A stretch of DNA of 43,129 nt from Ruminococcaceae bacterium UBA6392 (GTDB taxonomy: Bacteria > Bacillota > Clostridia > Oscillospirales > Acutalibacteraceae), in the NCBI GenBank assembly GCA_002438685.1, contig DJQG01000059.1, forward strand, positions 1 through 43,129, given 5' to 3'. The notes beneath the pieces are model-generated. The model saw only the letters and a list, made by a program, of their open reading frames with translations. It was not told the origin of the DNA and did no database searches. The position numbers and the translations under genes are program-made. This document shows, piece by piece, positions 7,884-15,788 of this stretch. Every line of letters starts with the position of its first letter. Position 1 is the first letter of the stretch.

Positions 7884-8546
7884 ATGATAAAGATCGCTCC
7901 TTCAATGCTCGCAGGCGACTTCTCCCAAATGGGAGAGCAGGCCGCAATGATAGAAAAAGCCGGCGCGGACTGGCTCCATCTCGATGTGATGGACGGGCAT
8001 TTTGTGCCCAACATAACCTTCGGCGCACCTGTTATAAAAAGTATCCGCGACAAAAGCTCGCTCGTCTTTGACGTTCATCTGATGATAAGCGAGCCGCTTA
8101 GGTATATCCCCGACTTTGTGAAAGCGGGCGCGGATGTTATCACATTCCACATCGAGTCGGATTCCCCGGTCGATGAGACTATCGACCTCATCCGCTCGTC
8201 GGGCTGCAAAGCGGCTCTCTCCGTCAAGCCCGGCACTCCCGTTGAGAGCGTTTTCCCCTATCTCGACAAGCTCGACATGGTGCTTATCATGACCGTTGAG
8301 CCCGGCTTCGGCGGTCAGAAGTTCATGGCGGACATGATGCCGAAGATAAGCGCACTGCGCGAAGAGTGCGAGAAGCGCTCGATTGACATTGAGATTCAGG
8401 TCGACGGCGGAATATCCGCAAAGACCATTGAAGAGCCCGCCCGCCGCGGCGCGACAGTCTTTGTCGCGGGAAGCGCGGTTTTCGGCGCGGACGACCCCGC
8501 AAAGGCGATAGCCGAGATGAAAGATATCGCCGCAAACTGCCAATAA
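7884..8546 (+). CDS. rpe: Ribulose-phosphate 3-epimerase
   Basis: Interconverts ribulose-5-phosphate and xylulose-5-phosphate in the pentose phosphate pathway. The 220 residues show IAPSMLAGDF, WLHLDVMDGHFVPNIT (metal and catalytic Asp/His), TFHIE, MTVEPGFGGQ and VDGGIS, all standard. Start M at 7884 is preceded by GAAAGGACG; the frame extends 9 codons further up without need. The stop codon (8544-8546) directly abuts the stop of the opposite-strand gene (8547-8549), so any terminator must lie inside that neighbour. Confidence 0.96.
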   Translation: MIKIAPSMLAGDFSQMGEQAAMIEKAGADWLHLDVMDGHFVPNITFGAPVIKSIRDKSSLVFDVHLMISEPLRYIPDFVKAGADVITFHIESDSPVDETIDLIRSSGCKAALSVKPGTPVESVFPYLDKLDMVLIMTVEPGFGGQKFMADMMPKISALREECEKRSIDIEIQVDGGISAKTIEEPARRGATVFVAGSAVFGADDPAKAIAEMKDIAANCQ

Positions 8547-9104
8547 TCAATTGCCGGAAAGTTTTTTCAGCGCGTCGCCCTCGGCTATGCATCGCCAGTG
8601 CTCCCGGGTGTGCGAAGCGGCGGCAAAGGACTTTATCTGTGCGCCGAACTCGCTGAGAATATGCTCCGGCGCGTCGGAAATGCTCTCGCCGAGAAGCAGA
8701 CGGTAGACGCCGCCCGACTCATACAGTCCGCTGTTTTCAAGGCTTCTGCCGAGCGCGTGCGCCGCGTCCATAACATCGTCTAAAGAGCCGAACTCATAGA
8801 CCGCCGTGTTTTCCCCTTTCTTTATCGACGGGGGCTGGCGGACTCCTCGGCTGCCGTCCGAACAGAGGGTGAATTTCAAAACGCATCCTCCCCTGCCTGC
8901 GGGCACCGCCTCGATTATCATCCGCCCGCTCGGGTCGATGTCGCGCTTGAGTTCGTGACCCGCTCTGTCGAGCAGAGTCCAGACCACGCGGCGCGTCTCA
9001 ATATTCGAGTAATCCATTTGCTCATATGTAATATTGAGCGCATCCATGTCGCGCGCCGAAAGCTCGATAGTTATCCTGTTTTCAGCCGGCGCCTGTATCT
9101 TCAA
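8547..9104 (-). CDS. MecA-like ClpC adaptor protein
   Basis: The 185 residues resemble clostridial MecA, an adaptor that delivers substrates to the ClpCP protease. The N-terminal domain (about 1-80) reads MKIQAPAENRITIELSARD, then NITYEQMDYSN and VVWTLLDRAG, with IIEAVPAG, matching the MecA target-binding domain pattern. The C-terminal half (FGSLDDVMDAAHAL, SGLYES, RLLL) fits the ClpC-binding domain. The start codon is TTG at 9104, 7 bases after GGAGGGG; an out-of-frame ATG at 9111 sits directly on the ribosome site and is rejected. It is divergent from the long operon at 9226 and shares overlapping -10 elements with it. Confidence 0.72.
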   Translation of the reverse strand: MKIQAPAENRITIELSARDMDALNITYEQMDYSNIETRRVVWTLLDRAGHELKRDIDPSGRMIIEAVPAGRGGCVLKFTLCSDGSRGVRQPPSIKKGENTAVYEFGSLDDVMDAAHALGRSLENSGLYESGGVYRLLLGESISDAPEHILSEFGAQIKSFAAASHTREHWRCIAEGDALKKLSGN

Positions 9105-9122
9105 AGCGCATCCCCTCCTTAA

Positions 9123-9151
9123 TAAACAGAAAGTTCTCTGCCTTATATAAT
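9123..9151 (+). promoter_or_regulatory. Candidate promoter of the Rnf-fol operon
   Basis: TATAAT at 9146-9151 is perfect; the -35, TAAACA at 9123-9128, matches 4/6, with a 17-base spacer. The leader of about 68 bases reaches the ATG at 9226. Confidence 0.55.
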
Positions 9152-9175
9152 ATTACGCGTCCCCGCGGCGTGCAA
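9147..9175 (-). promoter_or_regulatory. Candidate promoter of the mecA-like gene, overlapping the operon promoter
   Basis: On the - strand, TTGCAC (9175-9170) and TATTAT (9152-9147) are 17 bases apart. The -10 shares five bases with the -10 of the divergent operon promoter, so RNA polymerase cannot hold both at once. Confidence 0.55.
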
Positions 9176-9225
9176 TGCAAAATTTTTGCCAGCGCAATAA
9201 GCCGGCAAACGGAAAGGTTGGTTTT

Positions 9226-10233
9226 ATGGCAAGATTCAAACGCATAAAAGCGCCTAAAAGTCCCTACACGAGCTATCTGCTCATGCTCGCCGCACCCGCT
9301 ATAGTCAGCTGGTATTACTACGGCACATTCGCATTCAGGGCGATACTTGCGGGAATTATAAGCGCGGTCGCCGTTGAGGCAGTCGCGCTGCTGATAATGA
9401 AAAGGAAGCTCCACTGCCTGTCGGATATGCACGCGGTGTTCACGGGCTTCGCCATCGCCATGCTTTTGCCCGCCACCGCACCGGTCTGGCTGATAGGCGC
9501 GGGCGCGGCGTTCGCGATTCTCGTTGCAAAGATTCCGTTCGGCCCGGCGCACAAGGCTCCGTTCGTGCCCGCCGCGGCAGGCATGGCGTTTCTGACCGTC
9601 TGCTTCCCGAACGAAGTCTTCAAATATCCCGCCATCGACTCGGCGTCGTTCGATGTCTTTGACGCGGGCTCGTCTCTCGCCGCTCAGCTGAGCGCGGGCG
9701 GCATACAGCACGTGAACTCCGTCGGCATAATGTCGATGATATCCGGCAATGTATCAGGTCCGCTCGGCACCTGCTGCGCAGTCGCGCTGCTCGGCTCATG
9801 TGCTCTGCTCGCCGCAGGAAAGCCGAAGAGGCTCTTCAATGTCCTCGGATTTTTGACCGTTTGCTCCCTGCTTGCGGTAATTTTCCCGCGCGGATCGTTT
9901 TCAAGACCGGTATCCCTGCTCACGGAGCTGTGCGCAGGCAGCCTGCTCTTCTCGGGCATATTCTTTGTAACCGACCCCGGCACGAGCCCGAAGCACCCGC
10001 TGACAAGATTTATCTACGGCGCGTTCGCCGGAATAATCTGCATGATACTGCGCTACTTCGGCACGTTTGAGGACGGCACCTGCTTCGGCATCCTGCTCAC
10101 CAATGCTTTTTGGCCGATAGTCGACAGTGCGCTGAGAAAAATCGGCTACCACAAGTTCATTGAAAAATCGATGGCAAAGAGCGCGGAAAAGAGAAAACGG
10201 AAAGCAGCATTAAGGGGAGGTGAGCCGGCATGA
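9226..10233 (+). CDS. RnfD/NqrB-like membrane subunit
   Basis: Integral membrane protein of 335 residues with about nine hydrophobic segments, related to RnfD (NqrB family), the flavin-carrying ion channel subunit of Rnf complexes. Recognisable features are MHAVFTGFAIAMLLPATAP, the loop IPFGPAHKAPFVPAAAG, and FFVTDPGTSPKHP near the C-terminus, which matches the RnfD TDP-TSP motif. The region that holds the covalent FMN Thr in known RnfD (usually GATPLA-like) appears here as AGSSLAAQL, so the Thr seems replaced. ATG at 9226 follows GGAAAGG. It overlaps the next gene by 4 bases (ATGA). No RnfC, G or B gene is present. Confidence 0.8.
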   Translation: MARFKRIKAPKSPYTSYLLMLAAPAIVSWYYYGTFAFRAILAGIISAVAVEAVALLIMKRKLHCLSDMHAVFTGFAIAMLLPATAPVWLIGAGAAFAILVAKIPFGPAHKAPFVPAAAGMAFLTVCFPNEVFKYPAIDSASFDVFDAGSSLAAQLSAGGIQHVNSVGIMSMISGNVSGPLGTCCAVALLGSCALLAAGKPKRLFNVLGFLTVCSLLAVIFPRGSFSRPVSLLTELCAGSLLFSGIFFVTDPGTSPKHPLTRFIYGAFAGIICMILRYFGTFEDGTCFGILLTNAFWPIVDSALRKIGYHKFIEKSMAKSAEKRKRKAALRGGEPA

Positions 10234-11195
10234 GTTCAGGCAGAAAATACTCATTCTCCGATGCGCTGTTCAGCAGCACATTTATTCACAACCCCGTGCT
10301 CATCCAGGCCGCAGGACTCTGCGCGATAGTTGCAGTTGCGACGACGCTCAAAACGGCAGTCCTGCTCGCGGCGGCGTTCTTCCCGGTGCTCATTATAACT
10401 CAGGTTTTTGCCTGCCTCGCTCTCAAAAAAGTCCCGAGATGGATAAGAGTCGCGATATATCTGCTCATCGGCACGGCGATAATCGCCGGAATCATATACG
10501 CAATCGATACTTTTATGCCTGAGATCAGCCTCGGCGCGGGCATATATCTCGCCCTGACGGCGGCGAACTCGATAATCGCCCTGCACTGCGAGAAGCTCGC
10601 GGTCAAAACCGACCTGCGCCACGCTTTCTTTGACTCCGTGGCAACGGCACTCGGCTATGCGGCGGTCATTATCCCCGTCGGTGCGCTGCGCGAAATTATC
10701 GGCTCATCGACCATATGGGGCGCGAATATCAAAGTCCCGATGACCTTCCCGGCGATTCTCATGCCGTTCGGCGGATTTTTAGTCCTCGCATTCTTCGCCG
10801 CCGCGCTCAAGGCACTGATAAACAAACGCTTCCCCGAGCACTCGGCGGAGACCGAGATGAAGATAAAGAAAACTTCCCTAATAGTCAGCAAGAAGAATCT
10901 TCCCGAGAATTTAGCTCCCGCCAAGGCGGAGGAAGCTCCCGCGGAAGAGGCAAAAGAGACTGTTGAAGCTGAAGAGATAATCGAAGTCGAAGAGACTATT
11001 GAAGTCGAAGAACCCAAAGCTGATGACTTGGCGCACTTCGAGCCGCTCGACGGCGAGGGCAAATTTGACCTCTCCGATATTTTCGCCAAAGACGGCGAAG
11101 ACGAAGACGACAAAGACTACGGCTCGGCGTTCAACCGCCTGTTTGACGAAGCAAAAGATTTTGACTCCGACGAAAAGAAGGAGGGAGACAAATGA
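10230..11195 (+). CDS. RnfE/NqrD-like membrane subunit with acidic C-terminal tail
   Basis: 321 residues. The first about 210 form a six-span RnfE-like domain: FIHNPVLIQAAGLCAIVAVATT (C31 kept at the GLC position), FPVLIITQV and GALREIIG (typical RnfE). The second ligand position of this family (NC in the usual TNC-ILGRAEAFA) reads N113-S114, so that Cys is missing; a different Cys is at 120. Residues about 230-321 are a soluble tail very rich in Glu and Asp with repeated VEE/IEVEE units, not part of the family. It overlaps both neighbours by ATGA, a strong sign of translational coupling. Confidence 0.8.
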   Translation: MSSGRKYSFSDALFSSTFIHNPVLIQAAGLCAIVAVATTLKTAVLLAAAFFPVLIITQVFACLALKKVPRWIRVAIYLLIGTAIIAGIIYAIDTFMPEISLGAGIYLALTAANSIIALHCEKLAVKTDLRHAFFDSVATALGYAAVIIPVGALREIIGSSTIWGANIKVPMTFPAILMPFGGFLVLAFFAAALKALINKRFPEHSAETEMKIKKTSLIVSKKNLPENLAPAKAEEAPAEEAKETVEAEEIIEVEETIEVEEPKADDLAHFEPLDGEGKFDLSDIFAKDGEDEDDKDYGSAFNRLFDEAKDFDSDEKKEGDK

Positions 11196-11791
11196 ACATG
11201 ACCTGGTTTTTTGATCTGCTCTCCACAGCACTCTACACGGTGTTCATTCAGAATCTCGTCTTCAACGGCGGATACGCGGCAAGCGAAGCTCTTATGCTCG
11301 CGAAGAAGCCGCGCAGACTCTGGATGTTCTCGGCGATGATAGCATTTTTCTCGACCGTCACGGCACTCGCCTGCCGCGCACTTGAAATGATACCGGTGCT
11401 CAGTACTCTGCCCTCGGCGCTGCATTTTGCAATGTTCAGCGGCGTGCTTATAGCAGTTTTCCTGATAACTGGACTCATACTCAAGCTCGCCCTCGGCGCG
11501 ACCGAAAAGTTTCTCGGCACGCTCGGCATGGCGGCGCTCAACACCCTTGTGCTCGCAACTCCCCTGCTCAACCGCAGCGCGGCCTATACCCTCCCCGAGA
11601 GCATCGGCTCCGGCATCGGCGCGGGTCTCGCGTTCATTCTCGCGGCGACGCTCATATGCAAGGGTCTGCACATAATCTCGCAGAATCAGGATATGCCCAA
11701 AGCCTTCCGCGGCACTCCGGCGGCGTTCGTCTATGTCGCGCTGCTCTCGCTCGCGTTCTCCGGCTTCTCCGGCAGCTCCCTGTTCTCATAA
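11192..11791 (+). CDS. RnfA/NqrE-like membrane subunit
   Basis: 199 residues and six spans, matching RnfA in length and in the C-terminal motif AFRGTPAAFVYVALLSLAFSGFSG, close to the usual AFRGLPIAL...LAFMGFSG. The two Cys that RnfA gives to the intramembrane iron-sulfur site are absent: the GICPF position reads A30-S31-E32, and the NCAVLG position reads N117-T118-L119. With RnfE also lacking one, only one of four ligands remains in the pair. It is third in a D-E-A set with ATGA overlaps. A 68-base gap follows. Confidence 0.8.
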   Translation: MNMTWFFDLLSTALYTVFIQNLVFNGGYAASEALMLAKKPRRLWMFSAMIAFFSTVTALACRALEMIPVLSTLPSALHFAMFSGVLIAVFLITGLILKLALGATEKFLGTLGMAALNTLVLATPLLNRSAAYTLPESIGSGIGAGLAFILAATLICKGLHIISQNQDMPKAFRGTPAAFVYVALLSLAFSGFSGSSLFS

Positions 11792-11859
11792 TTTTTAAAA
11801 ATTTTCCGCTGCCGACGGGTGATGTCATGCCCGCCGCGCGGCACAGAGGATGATGAAAA

Positions 11860-12990
11860 ATGGCAAAACGCAGCAAATATGACAAGTATTTTTCTCCCGG
11901 CACTCACAGGAGCATAACCGCGTTCAGCAAACACGCGGCAGGCGGCTCGAAGCGCCGCAAGAGCTACACCGAGCGCAGACGCAACAGGATAGTAGGAATA
12001 GTCCTCGCGTGCGTTCTCGGCGCGGCGGTTGTCTTCACTGCGGCGTTTTTTGTCACCGATACGCTCCTCGGCATCTCCGACGCGAATGTCGAAACCACTC
12101 AGAAAGCCGAGAAAGATAACAAGGGCAACAAAGGCAATAAAAACGACAAAGGCGGCAAGAACGACACAACCGCCCCCGCCGACAATCAGCAGACTTCAAC
12201 CGAGATAAAGGCACGCGTCGGCAATGTCTCCCTGCTCGCAGGCGGCAGCGTACTCGACCAGTTCGTATCCTCGCTCAAGAGCGCGGGTCAGAACGCCGTT
12301 GTCATTGACTTCAAAGACGCGTCCGGCTATCTCAGCTATCCCTCTTCTATAGAGGCCGTAAAAGACAAAGCCCCGTCATCAAAGGCTCAGGCGAACGCCG
12401 CCGCGAGCGTCAAGAAAATTCAGCAGTCCGGCATAAAAGTCGTTGCACGCATATACTGCTTCAAAGATAGCCAGATGCCGCGCATTGATCGCACCATGGC
12501 CGTTCACTACAACAAAACGCAGATGATCTGGCTCGACAACGAGGCTTCCAAGGGCGGCAAGCCGTGGCTCAACCCCTATTCGCAGACGGCTCAGAACTAT
12601 CTGCTCGAGGTCGTCAAGGAAGTGAAGAACCTCGGCGTTGATGCGATACTGCTCGACGGCGTGCAGTTCCCCGACTTGAATTCTAACGTTGCGACATTTG
12701 ACGGCGAGGGCTCGGTATCGAGAAACGCCGTGCTCGTGAATTTCGTCAACTCCTGCGTCTCCGCGTGCTCCGGCACTCCAGTTATCTGCGCAATGAAAGG
12801 CGAAGCGGCTGCGGGCGGCAGCAGCGACATATACAACGGATCTCTCTGGAGCGCGAACGCCTCCGCTTTCGCGGTCGATCTCAGCTCCCTCAAGGCGGAC
12901 GCCCAGCGCAGTTTCCCCGCCTCGAAGAAGGTCATTGAAATTAAGAGCTCGGCTTCAAACACCGACAGCACATATATCCTCACGAAATAA
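11860..12990 (+). CDS. Membrane-anchored putative glycoside hydrolase (DUF4015-type)
   Basis: 376 residues. A basic cytosolic start (SKRRKSYTERRRN) leads to one membrane span at about 46-68, then a Lys/Gly/Asn-rich linker with KGNKGNKNDKGGKND-type repeats (about 84-105), then an extracellular domain. AVVIDFKDASGYLSY, KVVARIYCFKD and GVDAILLDGVQFPD fit the TIM-barrel putative glycosyl hydrolase domain PF13200/DUF4015. The role is probably cell-wall or polysaccharide related. ATG at 11860 follows AGAGGA. The gap to the GH13 gene is 12 bases. Confidence 0.68.
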   Translation: MAKRSKYDKYFSPGTHRSITAFSKHAAGGSKRRKSYTERRRNRIVGIVLACVLGAAVVFTAAFFVTDTLLGISDANVETTQKAEKDNKGNKGNKNDKGGKNDTTAPADNQQTSTEIKARVGNVSLLAGGSVLDQFVSSLKSAGQNAVVIDFKDASGYLSYPSSIEAVKDKAPSSKAQANAAASVKKIQQSGIKVVARIYCFKDSQMPRIDRTMAVHYNKTQMIWLDNEASKGGKPWLNPYSQTAQNYLLEVVKEVKNLGVDAILLDGVQFPDLNSNVATFDGEGSVSRNAVLVNFVNSCVSACSGTPVICAMKGEAAAGGSSDIYNGSLWSANASAFAVDLSSLKADAQRSFPASKKVIEIKSSASNTDSTYILTK

Positions 12991-13002
12991 AGGCAGATTT
13001 AA

Positions 13003-14859
13003 ATGCATTTTATCCCCTACAACTCGAGAAAAAAATATCATCTCTCGCCCGGCGCGGCTGTGCGCTCGGGTGAGGATATGATTTTCAGGATAGTTCTGCC
13101 CCGCTCGGAGCAGTGCAGCGCGGTTCGCCTCATTCTTGAGACGGACTGCGGCGAGAGAGAATATTACTCTTTCTCGTGGGAGCGAATGCAGGGCGAAAAC
13201 GAGGAATGGTGGCGGCTCGAGACCGCCGCGCCTAAAAGCGCGGGGATAGTCTGGTACTGTTTTGAATACGACACCCCGTGGGGCACAAAAAAAATATCGC
13301 TCGAATCTAAGGGCAACGCCGTCATCGGCGAGGGCGTGCGCTGGCGGCTGACCGTATGCCGCGAAAACTGTGACACGCCCCTGTGGCTTCGCGGCGGCAC
13401 GATGTATCAGATATTCCCGGACAGGTTCTGCCGCTCCGGCAAAACGCCCCTGCCCGAAAACAAACCGGCGGCGGAATATCACTCCCGCTGGGGCGAAGAG
13501 CCCGACTGGGAGCCCGACTCCGACGGAAAAATTGAAAAATACGACTTTTTCGGCGGCGACCTCAAGGGCATCGAAGAGAAGCTCGGCTATCTCGGGAGCC
13601 TCGGCGTCACCTGCATATATTTGAATCCGATTTTCTCCGCGCGCTCGAACCACCGATACGACACGGGCGACTACATGAAAATCGACCCGATGCTCGGCAC
13701 GGAAGAGGATTTCAAGTCCCTCTGCAAAAGCGCGAAAGAGCATGGGATAAAGATTCTGCTCGACGGCGTGTTCAGCCACACGGGCGCCGACAGCAGATAT
13801 TTTGACAAATTTTCGTCCTACGGCGGCAAGGGCGCATATTGCGACAAAAATTCTCCCTACCGCTCGTGGTATAATTTTCGTTGCTGGCCGGACGATTACG
13901 CCTGCTGGTGGGGCGTTGACATCCTGCCGGAGCTAAACGAGACCGACCCTGGCGTGCTGGCGTTTCTGACCGGCGAGAACGGCGTTGCGCGGCACTGGCT
14001 CAGGCGCGGCGCATCAGGCTGGCGGCTCGACGTGGCGGACGAACTGCCCGACGAATTTCTCGACCGCTTCCACGAGGCGGTCAGAAAAGAGAAAAAAGAC
14101 GCGTTTATCTACGGCGAGGTCTGGGAGGACGCGACCGACAAGATAAGCTACGGTCACCGCCGCAGATATCTTGAGGGCGGCGAGCTGGACAGCGTGATGA
14201 ACTATCCGTTTGCAAACGCTGTTATAGATTTTGTCCGCACGGCGAACGCGGAAGAACTCCGCGAATGCGTTGAAAATATAGTCGAACACTATCCGCGCGC
14301 GTCGCTTGACACGCTGATGAACCATATCGGCACCCACGACACGGTACGCGCCATAACGCGGCTCGGCCGCGGCGATATCGAGCGCCCCGAAAACGGGCGC
14401 GATAGAGGTATTTTGACCGACGAGCAATATCAAAAGGGCGTTTGCCTTTTGAAGCTCGCTTCGGTTTTGCAGTTTACGCTCCCCGGCGTTCCCTGCGTCT
14501 ATTACGGCGACGAGGTCGGGCTCGCGGGCGGCGAAGATCCGTTCAACCGCGCCTGCTTCCCCTGGGGAAACGAAAACGCTGAGCTGCTCGACCACTACAG
14601 AACGCTCGGCAGGATCAGAAAGCTCTGTCCCGCGTTTATCGACGGGGAGTTCAATTGCGTATCCTCGGCGCTCGGCTGCATCGCATATGAGCGCAACTCC
14701 GAATCGGGCAGTGCGCTGATAATCGCAAACGCAAACTGCCACGGGATAGAATACACTGTCCCCGAGCGCTGGCGGGGTGCATCCGCGCTCTTCGGCGCCG
14801 CCGCCGACGGGCTCAATGTCCCGCTCGGCGCATATTCGGCGGCAATACTTTATAGATAA
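13003..14859 (+). CDS. Alpha-amylase family glycosidase (GH13, neopullulanase/cyclomaltodextrinase type)
   Basis: Cleaves alpha-1,4 glucans or maltodextrins; no signal peptide, so cytoplasmic. 618 residues. An N-terminal beta domain (about 1-120, CBM34-like) precedes the barrel. Barrel motifs: MYQIFPDRF; VTCIYLNPIF; region I ILLDGVFSH (Asp254, where many members have DAVFNH); region II GWRLDVADE (nucleophile D343); region III IYGEVWED (acid/base E372); region IV NHIGTHDT (H445, D446). The aromatic WY-rich loop around 288-305 and the N domain suggest the GH13_20 group. It sits in the long operon between two envelope-protein genes. Confidence 0.9.
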   Translation: MHFIPYNSRKKYHLSPGAAVRSGEDMIFRIVLPRSEQCSAVRLILETDCGEREYYSFSWERMQGENEEWWRLETAAPKSAGIVWYCFEYDTPWGTKKISLESKGNAVIGEGVRWRLTVCRENCDTPLWLRGGTMYQIFPDRFCRSGKTPLPENKPAAEYHSRWGEEPDWEPDSDGKIEKYDFFGGDLKGIEEKLGYLGSLGVTCIYLNPIFSARSNHRYDTGDYMKIDPMLGTEEDFKSLCKSAKEHGIKILLDGVFSHTGADSRYFDKFSSYGGKGAYCDKNSPYRSWYNFRCWPDDYACWWGVDILPELNETDPGVLAFLTGENGVARHWLRRGASGWRLDVADELPDEFLDRFHEAVRKEKKDAFIYGEVWEDATDKISYGHRRRYLEGGELDSVMNYPFANAVIDFVRTANAEELRECVENIVEHYPRASLDTLMNHIGTHDTVRAITRLGRGDIERPENGRDRGILTDEQYQKGVCLLKLASVLQFTLPGVPCVYYGDEVGLAGGEDPFNRACFPWGNENAELLDHYRTLGRIRKLCPAFIDGEFNCVSSALGCIAYERNSESGSALIIANANCHGIEYTVPERWRGASALFGAAADGLNVPLGAYSAAILYR

Positions 14860-14873
14860 TCGGAGGTGACAGC

Positions 14874-15761
14874 ATGGCGAAAAGAAAAGGAATAAAGTTC
14901 CGCACAACGCAGGAGAAAAAGACGAAGCAGTTTCGGCTTTTCGTGCTCGGATTCGTCGGCTTTCTGCTCGCGTTCGCTCTCGTCTCCGTAGCCTATATGT
15001 TCAAATCGCATCATCTCTCAATGAATGACCTGTTCCCGGAAAAGGAGGTTGAGTCCTCCGACGGGAGCACCGACGAGGCTATCGCGCCGCTCGGCGGCAA
15101 GGCGACTTTTATGTTCGCCTGCGTCTCGGACGAAAAAGACGAGCTGTATTTTGTCGCCGCGGTCAACGCCGATCTCGACTCGGGCGAAGTGCGCGTGTGC
15201 GCCTTTGATCCAAGCACTTCGGCGGATGTTTCCGGCAACAAAGACAGTCTCATGGGTCACTACAAGACCGGCGGCTCGAAAGAACTCAAGAAAGCTGTTG
15301 ACTCCCTCTGCGGTTTTACTGCGGACAAATACGCCGTCTCGACCGCGAGCCAGTTCAAGAATGCCATAAACGTGCTTTCCGGCGCGCAGATATCCGTACC
15401 CGAGCGCATAAGCTATAAGACAAAGGAGCTGTCGCTCTCGCTCATGCCCGGCAACCAGACGGTTAAAGGCGAGACACTGCTCAAATATTTCCGCTACTGC
15501 CTGACCCCGTCGGGCGGCGGAGCGCAGAAACAGGGCGATCTGCTCTGCGTGCTGTTCTCGCAGTATATCAACAAGACCTATCTCGCCTCCGGGCGCAACT
15601 ATTTCTCGCAGATAATCGACTCTTTGGACACCGACATATCGATAGTTGATTTCTCGCGCTGTGAGCGCACTCTCTCCGCAATGGCGGCGGGAAATATAAA
15701 ATATACATCCGTTTCTTCCACCGGCGAGCTGACCGTTAAGCCCGGCAAGCGCGGAAAATAA
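14874..15761 (+). CDS. Single-span protein with LytR-CpsA-Psr-like domain
   Basis: 295 residues: basic cytosolic tip, membrane span about 20-43, extracellular part. The outer domain resembles LCP phosphotransferases, which attach polymers to peptidoglycan: a DKYAVSTASQFKNAINVLSGAQISVPE-like pattern at the middle followed by LSLMPGNQTVKGETLLKYFRY, matching the LCP block that usually ends in a conserved Arg (LAYVRYR). Here it reads FRYC, and the earlier Arg/Asp signature (DSIMV...R-D) is not recognisable, so catalysis is doubtful. It is 14 bases after the GH13 gene. It may be a non-catalytic LCP relative. Confidence 0.58.
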   Translation: MAKRKGIKFRTTQEKKTKQFRLFVLGFVGFLLAFALVSVAYMFKSHHLSMNDLFPEKEVESSDGSTDEAIAPLGGKATFMFACVSDEKDELYFVAAVNADLDSGEVRVCAFDPSTSADVSGNKDSLMGHYKTGGSKELKKAVDSLCGFTADKYAVSTASQFKNAINVLSGAQISVPERISYKTKELSLSLMPGNQTVKGETLLKYFRYCLTPSGGGAQKQGDLLCVLFSQYINKTYLASGRNYFSQIIDSLDTDISIVDFSRCERTLSAMAAGNIKYTSVSSTGELTVKPGKRGK

Positions 15762-15788
15762 CCGTTTATAAAACAAGGGGGCGGTCAT

